NCBI RefSeq assembly: GCF_019710575.1
Contig: NZ_JAHWFK010000058.1
Coordinates: 51,152 to 115,151 of the forward strand
Direction of reading: 5' to 3'
DNA length: 64,000 nucleotides
Origin: Paractinoplanes polyasparticus
GTDB taxonomy: Bacteria > Actinomycetota > Actinomycetes > Mycobacteriales > Micromonosporaceae
Part shown: one piece after another, positions 57,403-64,000 of the stretch
Position numbering within the stretch: the first letter of the stretch is position 1
How the letters are laid out: each line of letters starts with the position of its first letter
Position numbers and translations under genes: made by a program
Notes under the pieces: generated by a model
What the model saw: the letters and a program-made list of their open reading frames with translations, nothing else
Told to the model about the DNA's origin: nothing
Databases searched by the model: none

Positions 57403-59181
57403 ATGACCGGTCAGTTCAACCGTGTCGACGTCACCGTGCTGCCGATGGGCTGGACGAATCGTGAGACGGGCTCCTTTCCCTCGGAAGTCTCCGGAAGCTG
57501 GTCGCCGGCCCTGTCGCCGGACGGCCGGCACGCCGCGTACGTCTCCGACCGCAGCGGCCGCCCCCAGGTGTGGGTGCAGCCGGTCGGCAGCGAGCTGACG
57601 TTCCTGGTCGACACGGGCGAGGCCCCGGTGGCCGCGGTGCAGTGGTCGACCGGCGGCGGCTGGCTGGCCTGTCTGGTGGCTCCGGGCGGCGCTCCCCGGC
57701 ACGAGGTGTGGCTGGTGCGGCCGGACGGCTCGGAGCTGCACCAGGTGGGCGGCTTCAGCGACGGCACGGCCGACAACATGCGCTGGCTGCCCGGCCGGTC
57801 GCTCCTCGCGCTGACCGAGAACCTCACCACGGCCCTGCTGATCGACGCCGTCTCCGGCGAGCGGTCGGTGGTCGCCCGGGGCGAGTTGATCTCGCTGCTC
57901 GACGTGTCGCCCGGCCGCGACCGCGCGCTGCTGCGGGTGGGGCCGCGCGGCGACCGGCACATCGTGGTCCGCGACCTGCTGACCGGCGTCGACGAGTTCG
58001 TCACGGCCGGCGAGCAGGCGGTCTTCGGGCCGGACGGCGAAACCGTGTACGCCCGCACCGAGTCCGGCGAACTGCCGGCGCTCATCCGGGTGGCCAAGGG
58101 CGGCGTGGAGGTGCTGGCCGCGTCCGAGACCGACGAGGTCGAGTCGTTCACCATCACAGCCGACGGGCGTACGGCCGCGGTGTTGTGGAACGTGCGGGGC
58201 GGGCTGTCCGAACTCACGCTGATCGACCTCGACTCGGGCGCGCGGCGGCCGGTGACCCCGCTGCCGGGCTCGGTCGTCAGCGGCCCGTCGTGGTCGTTCG
58301 ACGGTTCCGCGCTGGCCTTCACGGCCGAGGGGCCGGGCCAGCCGCACGGCGTATGGGTCTCGTCGGCGACCGGCGTCGAGGCGGTGTCGGCCGATCCGGC
58401 GGCGCCGAACGCGGTGCGGCCCACGCTCGAGACGTTCGCCGCGCACGACGGGCTGATGCTGACCGGCTGGCTGTTCCGGCCGGCGGGCGACGGGCCGCAC
58501 CCGACTGTGCTGTGGTTCCACGGCGGCCCCGAGGCGCAGGAGAGGCCGGGTCACGGGCCGCTCTTCCAGTCGCTGACCGACCGCGGCATCGCCGTCTTCG
58601 CCCCGAACGTGCGGGGGTCGTCGGGCTTCGGCCGCAGCTTCGTCAACGCCGACAACCTGGGGCTGCGCTACGCGGCGATCGAGGACGTGCGGTCGTGCGC
58701 CCGCTACCTGACGGAGTCCGGCGTCGCCTCCACCTTGGGGATCATGGGCCGTTCGTACGGGGGTTATCTGACCCTGGCCGCCCTCACCACGTTCCCCGAC
58801 CTGTTTGCGGTCGGCATCGACGTCTGCGGCATGTCCAACTTCGCGACCTTCTACGAGCACACCGAGCCGTGGATCGCGGCCGCCGCCGTCTCGAAGTACG
58901 GCGACCCGGTCGCCCACCGCGAGCTGCTGGCCGATCTCTCGCCGATCACCCGCATCGACCGGCTGCGGACGCCGCTGATGGTCGTCCACGGCGAGAACGA
59001 CAGCAACGTTCCGCTGATCGAGGCCGAACAGGTCGTGCGGGCCCTGCAGGAGCGCGGGGTGCCCCACCGCTACCTGCTCTTCCCCGGCGAGGGCCACGAG
59101 CTGCTGCACCGCTCGTCGCGCGCGGACTACCTGCGCGAGACGGTCGACTGGCTCACGACCTACCTTTCACCGGTCAGATAG
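57403..59181 (+). CDS. S9-family prolyl-oligopeptidase-like peptidase
   Basis: 592-residue soluble protein. The N-terminal ~330 residues form a beta-propeller (WSPALSPDGRHAAYVSDRSG, SPGRDRALLRVGPRGDRHIV). The C-terminal alpha/beta hydrolase has GRSYGGY (Ser451), GENDSNVP (Asp533) and GEGHELLH (His565), in the right order for S9. No signal peptide, so it works inside the cell. It is 19 bp after the amidotransferase with a GGGAGGAC site. By analogy with the peptidase that accompanies NAGGN genes, it may recycle or trim the product of the two ligases. Followed by a strong terminator. Confidence 0.9.
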   Translation: MTGQFNRVDVTVLPMGWTNRETGSFPSEVSGSWSPALSPDGRHAAYVSDRSGRPQVWVQPVGSELTFLVDTGEAPVAAVQWSTGGGWLACLVAPGGAPRHEVWLVRPDGSELHQVGGFSDGTADNMRWLPGRSLLALTENLTTALLIDAVSGERSVVARGELISLLDVSPGRDRALLRVGPRGDRHIVVRDLLTGVDEFVTAGEQAVFGPDGETVYARTESGELPALIRVAKGGVEVLAASETDEVESFTITADGRTAAVLWNVRGGLSELTLIDLDSGARRPVTPLPGSVVSGPSWSFDGSALAFTAEGPGQPHGVWVSSATGVEAVSADPAAPNAVRPTLETFAAHDGLMLTGWLFRPAGDGPHPTVLWFHGGPEAQERPGHGPLFQSLTDRGIAVFAPNVRGSSGFGRSFVNADNLGLRYAAIEDVRSCARYLTESGVASTLGIMGRSYGGYLTLAALTTFPDLFAVGIDVCGMSNFATFYEHTEPWIAAAAVSKYGDPVAHRELLADLSPITRIDRLRTPLMVVHGENDSNVPLIEAEQVVRALQERGVPHRYLLFPGEGHELLHRSSRADYLRETVDWLTTYLSPVR

Positions 59182-59186
59182 GCAAA

Positions 59187-59240
59187 GGGAGCGCCGGCCA
59201 CCGTGCGGTCCCCTCCCGCAACGGTGGTGCCGGCGCTCCC
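59187..59240 (+). terminator. strong hairpin terminator
   Basis: GGGAGCGCCGGC (59187-59198) and GCCGGCGCTCCC (59229-59240) form a perfect 12-bp outer stem, with CACCGT/ACGGTG inside and a 16-base loop, right after the peptidase stop. It ends the 52975-59181 operon. Confidence 0.8.
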
Positions 59241-59262
59241 GTCTCATCCATCTGCGTTCCCG

Positions 59263-59338
59263 TCGTCGGTCCCGAACCCCACGCTCAGGACGGCAACCTT
59301 CCCCTCGTCGTCCCGAACCCCACGCTCGGAACGGCGAC
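59263..59338. repeat. two ~34-bp direct repeats
   Basis: TCGTCGGTCCCGAACCCCAC (59263) continues as GCTCAGGACGGCAAC. A second copy at 59305-59338 lacks one G and differs at three bases. They lie in the 185-bp gap between the terminator and the end of the convergent GH64 gene. No gene or binding motif is evident. Confidence 0.55.
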
Positions 59339-59366
59339 GGTGCCGGATCGCAGACGACTCACCGGA

Positions 59367-60989
59367 TCAGAACTGCGACAACGTGATCCCGGCGGTTCGC
59401 GGGTCGCCGCTGTGGACCAGCGACTCCTGGTTCTGCACATCGTCGAAGGCGAACGCGTACGCCTTACCGTCCACCATGTTGTCGTGGATCACTTTGGCGT
59501 ACAGGTTGGCCGGGTTGCCCTGGTAGAAGTCGGCCGCCGTGCCGCTGGGCTGGGTGTCGAGCCGGCCCAGCGTGGTGCGGGTCAGCGCCGCGCACAGCGT
59601 CCGGGCGATCGGCCCCACGACCAGGTCGTTCGGAGCCCCGAGAGCGCCGTCGCAGCCCCACACGTTGGCGGTGGACGGCTTCGTGAAGGACGCGACCGTC
59701 CGGCCCGCGCTGTCGGTGAAGTTCATGACGTTGCCGGTCGTGCGGCCCAGGAACCTGGTGTCCGGCCGGTCGGTGAACGGCACGACAGTCAAGTTCTTTC
59801 CCGCGTACGCGTTCCAGGCGCTCGTGATGTACGAGTCCAGGTACGTGGGGCTCATCAGCCCCGCGTCGGCCGCTTTGCCCGGCGCCAGCACGCGCAGCAC
59901 CGTGCCGTCGCCCCGGGTGACAACGCTCCGGGCGAAGTCCGGCGACGCCTTGACCGCGTCGATGACCCGTTGCCGGCCGCCCGCCTTGACCTCCCCGGTC
60001 TTCGCGGTGCGCCCGTCGCCGCCGGTCACGCTGACCACGTGCGGCACGGCGAACATGTCGACCTGCGAGCTGTTGAGCCACAGACCGGAGTCGTTGAGGG
60101 TGAACTCGCTCCAGTCGAACAGGATGTCGCGGTTGGGGTCGCCGCCGGCCCACGGCGCCGGCTGCACGAGGCCGTCGGTGGTGAGCCGGAAGTCCAGCTT
60201 CTGCCCGAACGACATGTAGAGGCGGCCGGAGAGGTTCTTCGGCAGCTTCAGTGTGGTCGTCGCGCCGTCGGCCGGGCCGGCGATGGCTACGTCGGGGGCC
60301 GGCGCCGGAACGGGCCCGCCGCCGGTCCACGCGGTGAAGGCGCCGGCCGCGTTGACGTAGCCGAGCTTGCCGGTCGTCAGGTTGGTGCCCAGCACGTACA
60401 GGAAGACGTTGTCGCCCCGCCCGGTCTCGTTCCTGACCGCCACCGGAAGCGTGCTGCCCGCCGGCGGAACATCGGCCGGCTTGGTCGTGGGCGCCGTGGT
60501 CGGCGCCTTCGTCGTCGGCGCGACGGTGGGCGCGGTGGTGGTCGGGGCCTTCGTCGTCGGCGCGACGGTCGGCGCCGTCGTGGGGGTCGCTTCGCCTGCG
60601 CCCGAGCACGGCGCGCCGTTGAGCTTGCAGTTGGCCGGCTTGCCGCCCGAGCCCACGAAGCCGAACGTCACGGTCGACCCGACGGCGACGCTGCCGTTCC
60701 AGCCCCGGTTGGTGAAGGTGCGATGGCTGCCCGCGGTCACCAGGTCGGCGTCCCAGTAGCTGCCGATCGCGCCGCCGTCCGGGAGGTCGACCTCGACCTT
60801 CCACGACGACATCGCGTCGGCGCCGGTGTTCTTGATCGTGACCTCGGCCTGCCAGCCCGAACCCCAGTCGGAGACCGTACGCAGCGTGGCGGTCGCCGCG
60901 GCGGCCGACGCCGGGAGGGCGATCCAGGTGGTGATCCCGACCACGACCGCGACCACACCGGACAGGATGAAACTTCGTTGGCGACGCAT
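59367..60989 (-). CDS. secreted CBM2-GH64 beta-1,3-glucanase
   Basis: 540-residue exported enzyme. Signal peptide (GVVAVVVGITTWIALPASAA), CBM2 domain (~30-130, WGSGWQAEVTIKNTGADAMS then VTFGFVGSGGKPANCKLNGA), a long Pro/Thr linker (PTTKAPTTTAPTVAPTTKAP), then a GH64 catalytic domain (~185-540) of the thaumatin-like type. Glu295 (WSEFT) and Asp311 (QVDMFAVPH) have the 16-residue spacing of the catalytic pair Glu154/Asp170 of the Streptomyces enzyme. GH64 enzymes release laminaripentaose from beta-1,3-glucan. The CBM2 probably anchors to cellulose or chitin. Good partner for the GH87 enzymes against fungal walls. Confidence 0.9.
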   Translation of the reverse strand: MRRQRSFILSGVVAVVVGITTWIALPASAAAATATLRTVSDWGSGWQAEVTIKNTGADAMSSWKVEVDLPDGGAIGSYWDADLVTAGSHRTFTNRGWNGSVAVGSTVTFGFVGSGGKPANCKLNGAPCSGAGEATPTTAPTVAPTTKAPTTTAPTVAPTTKAPTTAPTTKPADVPPAGSTLPVAVRNETGRGDNVFLYVLGTNLTTGKLGYVNAAGAFTAWTGGGPVPAPAPDVAIAGPADGATTTLKLPKNLSGRLYMSFGQKLDFRLTTDGLVQPAPWAGGDPNRDILFDWSEFTLNDSGLWLNSSQVDMFAVPHVVSVTGGDGRTAKTGEVKAGGRQRVIDAVKASPDFARSVVTRGDGTVLRVLAPGKAADAGLMSPTYLDSYITSAWNAYAGKNLTVVPFTDRPDTRFLGRTTGNVMNFTDSAGRTVASFTKPSTANVWGCDGALGAPNDLVVGPIARTLCAALTRTTLGRLDTQPSGTAADFYQGNPANLYAKVIHDNMVDGKAYAFAFDDVQNQESLVHSGDPRTAGITLSQF

Positions 60990-61067
60990 CTCTGACTTGC
61001 CTCCGTAGTGAGCCGGACCAGCCCATCCTTGGAAGCAGCCCGCCGATCCACCCCATCCAGGATGATC

Positions 61068-61088
61068 TTTAAGGTCGCTTTAAGGTCG
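61068..61088 (-). promoter_or_regulatory. two TTTAAGGTCG direct repeats upstream of GH64 gene
   Basis: TTTAAGGTCG occurs at 61068-61077 and 61079-61088, exactly 11 bp apart (about one helical turn), 79-99 bp before the GH64 start. On the gene's strand this reads CGACCTTAAA twice. Tandem 11-bp direct repeats are typical of OmpR/PhoB-type response-regulator sites. Confidence 0.5.
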
Positions 61089-61127
61089 TATTGCCCCTCT
61101 GCCCTGCCCGCCCTGCCCGGCGTTCCC

Positions 61128-61379
61128 TCAGCCCAGTTCTTTGATCTGCGCTTCGATGCGCTCGCGGCGCTGCTCGAGGGTGTCGATGACGGCTTCGGTC
61201 TCGGCGAGGCCGGTCAGCTCGGTGGCGATCTCCTCCGGCTCCTGCAGTTCGATCGACGTGTCGCTGTCCCGCCCGCGGCGGGCGGTGACGTCGCCGGCCA
61301 GCCGGCGCAGCTCGGCCAGCTCCTCGTCGACGTCCTTGAGTTCCTGGCGCAGCTGGTCAGCGGTCTTGTCACTGGTCAT
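61128..61379 (-). CDS. small coiled-coil protein (83 aa)
   Basis: 83-residue acidic protein almost entirely helical: TADQLRQELKDVDEELAELR, a short GDVTARRGRDSD break, then LAETEAVIDTLEQRRERIEA. The heptad-like spacing of Leu/Ile/Val suggests two coiled-coil helices. I do not recognise a family. ATG 61379 has TAGGAT 7 bases upstream, so it seems leaderless; ATG 61388 lies inside that element. Confidence 0.65.
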   Translation of the reverse strand: MTSDKTADQLRQELKDVDEELAELRRLAGDVTARRGRDSDTSIELQEPEEIATELTGLAETEAVIDTLEQRRERIEAQIKELG

Positions 61380-61403
61380 GACCGCCATCCTAGGGTCGCA
61401 GCC

Positions 61404-61889
61404 TCAGGACTCCCGCAGGGCCTCGAAGTACGGCTTCATCGACGGGTAGTAGTCGTTGAAATCGGGCAGGGGCCGGCCGTCGCGGGCGGCGACCAGGTTG
61501 TCGAGGTAGTACTCCCAGCCCGGGCCGACCTCGCCGACGCCCTCGGTGGTCGTCAGGTGGTGCACGAAGCGCAGCTCGGTCTCGCCGCCGACGGCGGTGA
61601 GCAGCAGCTCCAGGTGCCAGGCGCCGGCCTCGTCGACCGTGGAGAGGGCCAGCCGGTTCGGGGGCTCGCAGGCGTCGATCCGCGCCTCCATCCAGGGGTT
61701 GTTCTCCTCGTACGCCAGCTGGACCTTGACGGTGCGGCCGGGCCCGGCCTCGCCGGTCCACTGGCCGAACCAGCGCGCGGTGCGGCCCGGTTCGGTGACG
61801 CTGGCCCAGACGTCCTCGATGCCGGCCCGGAACGTACGGCTCAGAATCAGGTCGTTGCCCTCGAGCCGGCCCGTGGGTGCGTTGGTCAT
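61404..61889 (-). CDS. SRPBCC/AHSA1-family protein
   Basis: 161-residue START/Bet v1-like fold: LILSRTFRAGIEDVWASVTE at the start, ARWFGQWTGEAGPGRTVKVQ, then VGPGWEYYLDNLVAARDGRP near the end. Such proteins bind hydrophobic ligands or act as stress-related chaperone cofactors. Its start overlaps by 4 bp the stop of the ArsR gene, so the two form an operon, a very common pairing in actinomycetes. Confidence 0.88.
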   Translation of the reverse strand: MTNAPTGRLEGNDLILSRTFRAGIEDVWASVTEPGRTARWFGQWTGEAGPGRTVKVQLAYEENNPWMEARIDACEPPNRLALSTVDEAGAWHLELLLTAVGGETELRFVHHLTTTEGVGEVGPGWEYYLDNLVAARDGRPLPDFNDYYPSMKPYFEALRES

Positions 61890-62356
61890 GCCGTCTTCTC
61901 CCGTCGGTCGGGCGCCGCTCTGCCGGGCGCCGCTCTGTCGTGCGCTGCCGTGCCTTGCGTTGCCGTGCCTTTCGTCGCCGTGTCTCGCGCTGCCCTGTCT
62001 TGCGCCGCCGCCGTCCGCCGGTCGCGGCGGGTGCGGTAGACCTCGGTCTCAAGGGCGTCGAGCCGCCGGTTCCACACGTCGGCGGAATCCGCGAACCCGG
62101 CGAGCCAGCTCTTGACCTCGGTCAGGGGTGAAGGGTCGAGCCGGTAGACGCGCTCGCGCCCCTCGGCCGTGTCGCGGACCAGGCCGCTTTCGCGCAACAC
62201 CCGCAGGTGCCGGCTGACGGCGGGCCGGCTGATCGGAAAACGCTCGGCGATGCGGCGAGCGGGCAACGGGCCCGCCCGCAACACCTCGAGAATCTGCCGG
62301 CGAACCGGATCGGCGATGGCCGCCACGACGTCGTCCACCCGAAAAGCGTAACTCAT
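61886..62356 (-). CDS. ArsR-type winged-helix regulator
   Basis: 156-residue regulator. Residues ~8-95 form the ArsR DNA-binding fold (VVAAIADPVRRQILEVLRAG, RFPISRPAVSRHLRVLRESG, then LVRDTAEGRERVYRLDPSPL). There is no metal-binding Cys motif, as in the subgroup paired with AHSA1 proteins. The last ~40 residues are a low-complexity tail of AARDTATKGTATQGTAAHDR type, probably disordered. It is divergent from the PEP-mutase gene across a perfect palindrome. Confidence 0.88.
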   Translation of the reverse strand: MSYAFRVDDVVAAIADPVRRQILEVLRAGPLPARRIAERFPISRPAVSRHLRVLRESGLVRDTAEGRERVYRLDPSPLTEVKSWLAGFADSADVWNRRLDALETEVYRTRRDRRTAAAQDRAARDTATKGTATQGTAAHDRAAPGRAAPDRREKTA

Positions 62357-62367
62357 CGGTTACGCTT
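62344..62367. promoter_or_regulatory. perfect 24-bp palindrome, ArsR-type operator
   Basis: AAGCGTAAC and GTTACGCTT (62344-62352, 62359-62367) are perfect inverted arms around TCATCG. The arsR start codon (62354-62356) lies in the spacer and TACGCT, a -10-like element of the divergent gene, lies in the right arm. The site should block both genes. Confidence 0.7.
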
Positions 62368-62372
62368 CAGCC

Positions 62373-63155
62373 ATGAGAGATCGCTTCCACGCGCTGCACG
62401 AGAGCGGAACCTTCCTGCTGTCGAACCCGTGGGACGCCGGCTCGGCCCGGCTGCTCGAGTCGCTCGGCTTCCCGGCCCTGGCCACCACGTCATCGGGCCT
62501 GGCGGCAAGCCTGGGCAAACGCGACCAGCAGGTAACCCGGCCGGAACTGGTGGCACACGTCGCCGCCCTCACCGCCGCCGTCGGCATCCCGCTCAACGTC
62601 GACGCCGAACGCTGCTTCGCCGACGCGCCCGAGGGCATCGCCGAGACCGTCGACCTGCTCGCCGAGGCGGGCGCGGCCGGCATCTCCATCGAGGACTACG
62701 ACCCCGCCACCGCTCGCATCGAAACCCTGGAGTCCGGAATCGAACGGGTCGCCGCCGCGGCCGAGGCCTGCGCCCGCCACAACATCGTGCTCACCGCCCG
62801 CGCCGAGAACCACCTCTACGGCTACGACAACCTGGACGACACGATCGAACGCCTGCGCGCCTACCGGGCCGCCGGCGCCGACGTCGTCTACGCCCCCGGC
62901 CTCAGCACCCCCGGCGACATCGGCCGCGTGGTCACCGAGGTGGCCTGCCCGGTCAACGTCCTGGCCGTCCCCGGCGCCCCCTCGGTACCCGAACTGGCCG
63001 CCCTGGGCGTCCGCCGCGTCTCCACCGGCGGCGCGCTGGCCTGGGCCGCCTACGGAGCCCTGCGGGACGCCGCCCGCGAACTGCTCGACACCGGCACCAC
63101 CACGTTCCGCACCGGCTCCCTGACCGAGGACGAGATCGACCGCGCCTTCGGTTGA
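62373..63155 (+). CDS. isocitrate lyase/PEP-mutase-family enzyme (oxaloacetate decarboxylase-like)
   Basis: 260-residue TIM-barrel enzyme of the ICL/PEPM superfamily: FLLSNPWDAGSARLLESLGF, ATTSSGLAASLG, VGIPLNVDAERCFAD (metal-binding DxE), AGISIEDYDP, RAENHLYG and VNVLAVPGAPSVPELAALGV. It carries the NVDAE and SIEDY elements of the group that includes oxaloacetate decarboxylase and 2-methylisocitrate lyase. The KKCGH lyase motif is absent, so it is not a true ICL. ATG 62373 lies 6 bases after TACGCT, so it seems leaderless. Controlled probably by the divergent ArsR. Confidence 0.88.
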   Translation: MRDRFHALHESGTFLLSNPWDAGSARLLESLGFPALATTSSGLAASLGKRDQQVTRPELVAHVAALTAAVGIPLNVDAERCFADAPEGIAETVDLLAEAGAAGISIEDYDPATARIETLESGIERVAAAAEACARHNIVLTARAENHLYGYDNLDDTIERLRAYRAAGADVVYAPGLSTPGDIGRVVTEVACPVNVLAVPGAPSVPELAALGVRRVSTGGALAWAAYGALRDAARELLDTGTTTFRTGSLTEDEIDRAFG

Positions 63156-63238
63156 CCGCCCCGGCCGGGTGGTCGCGGCTACGCTCCGATCCCGGCCGGG
63201 TGGCCCTGAGCGTCGGCCCTGCCGCTTGCCCACCCCTG

Positions 63239-63402
63239 TTCGCGGCGCTCACGAACCGCTCAACATGACCCCACCACTGATCGCCACGCTCACAAACCAC
63301 CCAGCATGACCCCACCACTGATCGCCACGCTCACAAACCGCTCAACATGGCCCCGCCACTGGTCGCCACGCTCACAAACCGCTCAACATGGCCCCGCCAC
63401 TG
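63239..63402. repeat. four 41-bp tandem repeats
   Basis: Four head-to-tail units occupy 63239-63279, 63280-63320, 63321-63361 and 63362-63402; a partial copy follows. Units share CTCACAAACCGCTCAACATG-type cores and end CCACCACTG or CCGCCACTG. Identity between units is high (two last units nearly identical). The period is not a multiple of three and there are no spacers, so it is neither a coding repeat nor a CRISPR. The region 63156-63491 has no gene I can support. Confidence 0.8.
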
Positions 63403-63491
63403 GTCGCGGTGACGCCACGCCGGCCGGGGTGAGCGTCGATCGGCCTGCGCGACCGACCGGGGCGCCATCTTGAAGATCTACACCGTGCGCC

Positions 63492-63930
63492 GTGGCATGG
63501 ACGGCTTGCGACCTCGGCGTCATTGCGGCTCAGCGGGGCGACTCGGATGCGGCCCGGATGCACCTCGAAGCGGCCGGGGACGACCCGCGGGCGCTGTATC
63601 TGCTCGGCGGCTCACGCTGAGCACGATCCCGGAGCGGCCGTTCCGCTGTACGAGCGGGCCGCCGCCCCGGGCAACGCGGACGCCGCGTACAGCCTCGGCG
63701 ACTTGGACCGGGCGGCCGTCCTCTATCGAGCCGCCGCCGAGGGCGGGGACGGGATCGCCGCCTTCAACGTTGGACTGCTGCTCGGCAAGATTCCCGAGGC
63801 CGCGCCCTGGCTGCGGCAGGCGGCCGAGTCGGGGATCGCCGAGGCGTACTCCGTGCTGGGTGACCGGCTCAGCGAGCAGGATCTCGACGGCGAGGCCCTG
63901 CGGTGCTACCTGCGGGCCGCGGAGGGGGGG
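63492..63930 (+). pseudogene. Sel1/TPR-repeat protein, frameshifted and interrupted
   Basis: From GTG 63492 the frame reads CDLGVIAAQRGDSDAARMHL and ALYLLGGSR, then stops at 63620. The repeats go on in the next frame from about 63622 (AAVPLYERAAAPGNADAAYS, AAVLYRAAAEGGDGIAAFNV, APWLRQAAESGIAEAYSVLG, ALRCYLRAAEGG). At about 63930 the Sel1 pattern ends abruptly and the following sequence is less GC-rich and unlike it. So there is one indel plus an interruption. Sel1 repeats mediate protein contacts; this copy is probably inactive. Confidence 0.65.
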
Positions 63931-64000
63931 GTGTCCCTATGGTTTTTGTCAAGCAGCGAGGGCGAGCTTTTCTGCCGGTTTGTGCTGGTAGGGGGTGTGG
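63931..64000 (+). mobile_element. probable end of an insertion sequence (partial)
   Basis: The last 70 bases have about 57% GC against more than 70% before them. They begin GTGTCCCTATGGTTTTTGTC right where the Sel1 pattern breaks. This looks like the terminal repeat and flank of an inserted element whose transposase would lie beyond the window. No transposase residues are visible here, so the family cannot be named. Confidence 0.4.

Noticed and set aside
52975..59181. Classical N-acetylglutaminylglutamine amide operon
   Set aside because: The acetyltransferase/ATP-grasp synthetase and the M42 peptidase of that system are missing; only the amidotransferase resembles it.
62373..63155. True isocitrate lyase
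   Set aside because: The lyase Cys motif is absent and the protein is only 260 residues; it belongs to the PEP-mutase/oxaloacetate decarboxylase branch.
63239..63402. CRISPR array
   Set aside because: The 41-bp units are directly joined with no unique spacers, and no cas gene is present.
1..64000. tRNA, rRNA, riboswitch or secondary-metabolite core genes
   Set aside because: I looked for GTTCGA-type T-loops, conserved rRNA segments and PKS/NRPS motifs and found none I could support.

Overview
The window is very GC-rich with strong G/C preference at third codon positions, abundant GTG starts, 4-bp ATGA/GTGA gene overlaps, several apparently leaderless genes (TAnnnT a few bases before the start codon), and actinobacterial families (ECF42 plus DGPF protein, MerR-, MarR-, TetR- and LacI-type regulators, mycothiol-dependent isomerase-like protein). 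It looks like chromosome from a filamentous actinomycete, most likely Micromonosporaceae (Actinoplanes/Micromonospora-like). This placement is an inference from gene content, not from a marker gene. I saw no rRNA, tRNA, CRISPR array, prophage or PKS/NRPS cluster.

Layout. 1-1800: end of an unknown gene, then KDPG aldolase and 2-keto-3-deoxygluconate kinase. 1797-11464: small regulatory and metabolic genes: ECF42 sigma with its DGPF partner, a methyltransferase, a quinone-oxidoreductase-like gene behind a 19-bp-spacer promoter, a decayed GntR/TetR regulator, a secreted PGRP-type amidase, and a TetR/CocE-hydrolase divergent pair. 11521-19275: lipoprotein, GH13 alpha-glucosidase, and a translationally coupled carbohydrate cluster (two GT4 glycosyltransferases, an alpha/alpha-barrel-like protein and a GH130-like enzyme). 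19214-25957: two-component system, methyltransferase, VapC remnant, Gfo/Idh/MocA oxidoreductase, TetR/MFS pair. 25958-26957: 15-bp tandem repeats, a predicted multi-hairpin RNA and an Abi-like HEPN protein. This is the most interesting locus.

27982-40017 is a polysaccharide-use locus. It holds two large secreted GH87 alpha-1,3-glucanases, a GH13 alpha-glucosidase, a MalFG-type ABC importer with its binding lipoprotein but no ATPase, and a LacI regulator. Together with the CBM2-GH64 beta-1,3-glucanase at 59367-60989 and the alpha-glucosidase at 12550, it suggests attack on fungal cell-wall glucans, import of the products and intracellular hydrolysis.

40260-52746: YchJ-like protein, tryptophan 2,3-dioxygenase, a secreted cutinase/PET-hydrolase-like polyesterase behind a 46-bp repeat array, DedA protein, a second two-component system, a secreted tandem-repeat protein, MarR and isomerase genes, a SulP-carbonic anhydrase fusion and an epimerase. 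52975-59181 is a three-gene operon: GCS2 ligase fused to a circularly permuted ATP-grasp, an N-acetylglutaminylglutamine-amidotransferase-like enzyme and an S9 peptidase. It looks like a small-peptide-amide pathway that lacks the acetyltransferase of the known NAGGN system. 61128-64000: coiled-coil protein, SRPBCC/ArsR pair, a PEP-mutase-family enzyme behind a perfect palindrome, a 4 x 41-bp repeat, and a broken Sel1-repeat gene that runs into what looks like an insertion-sequence end.
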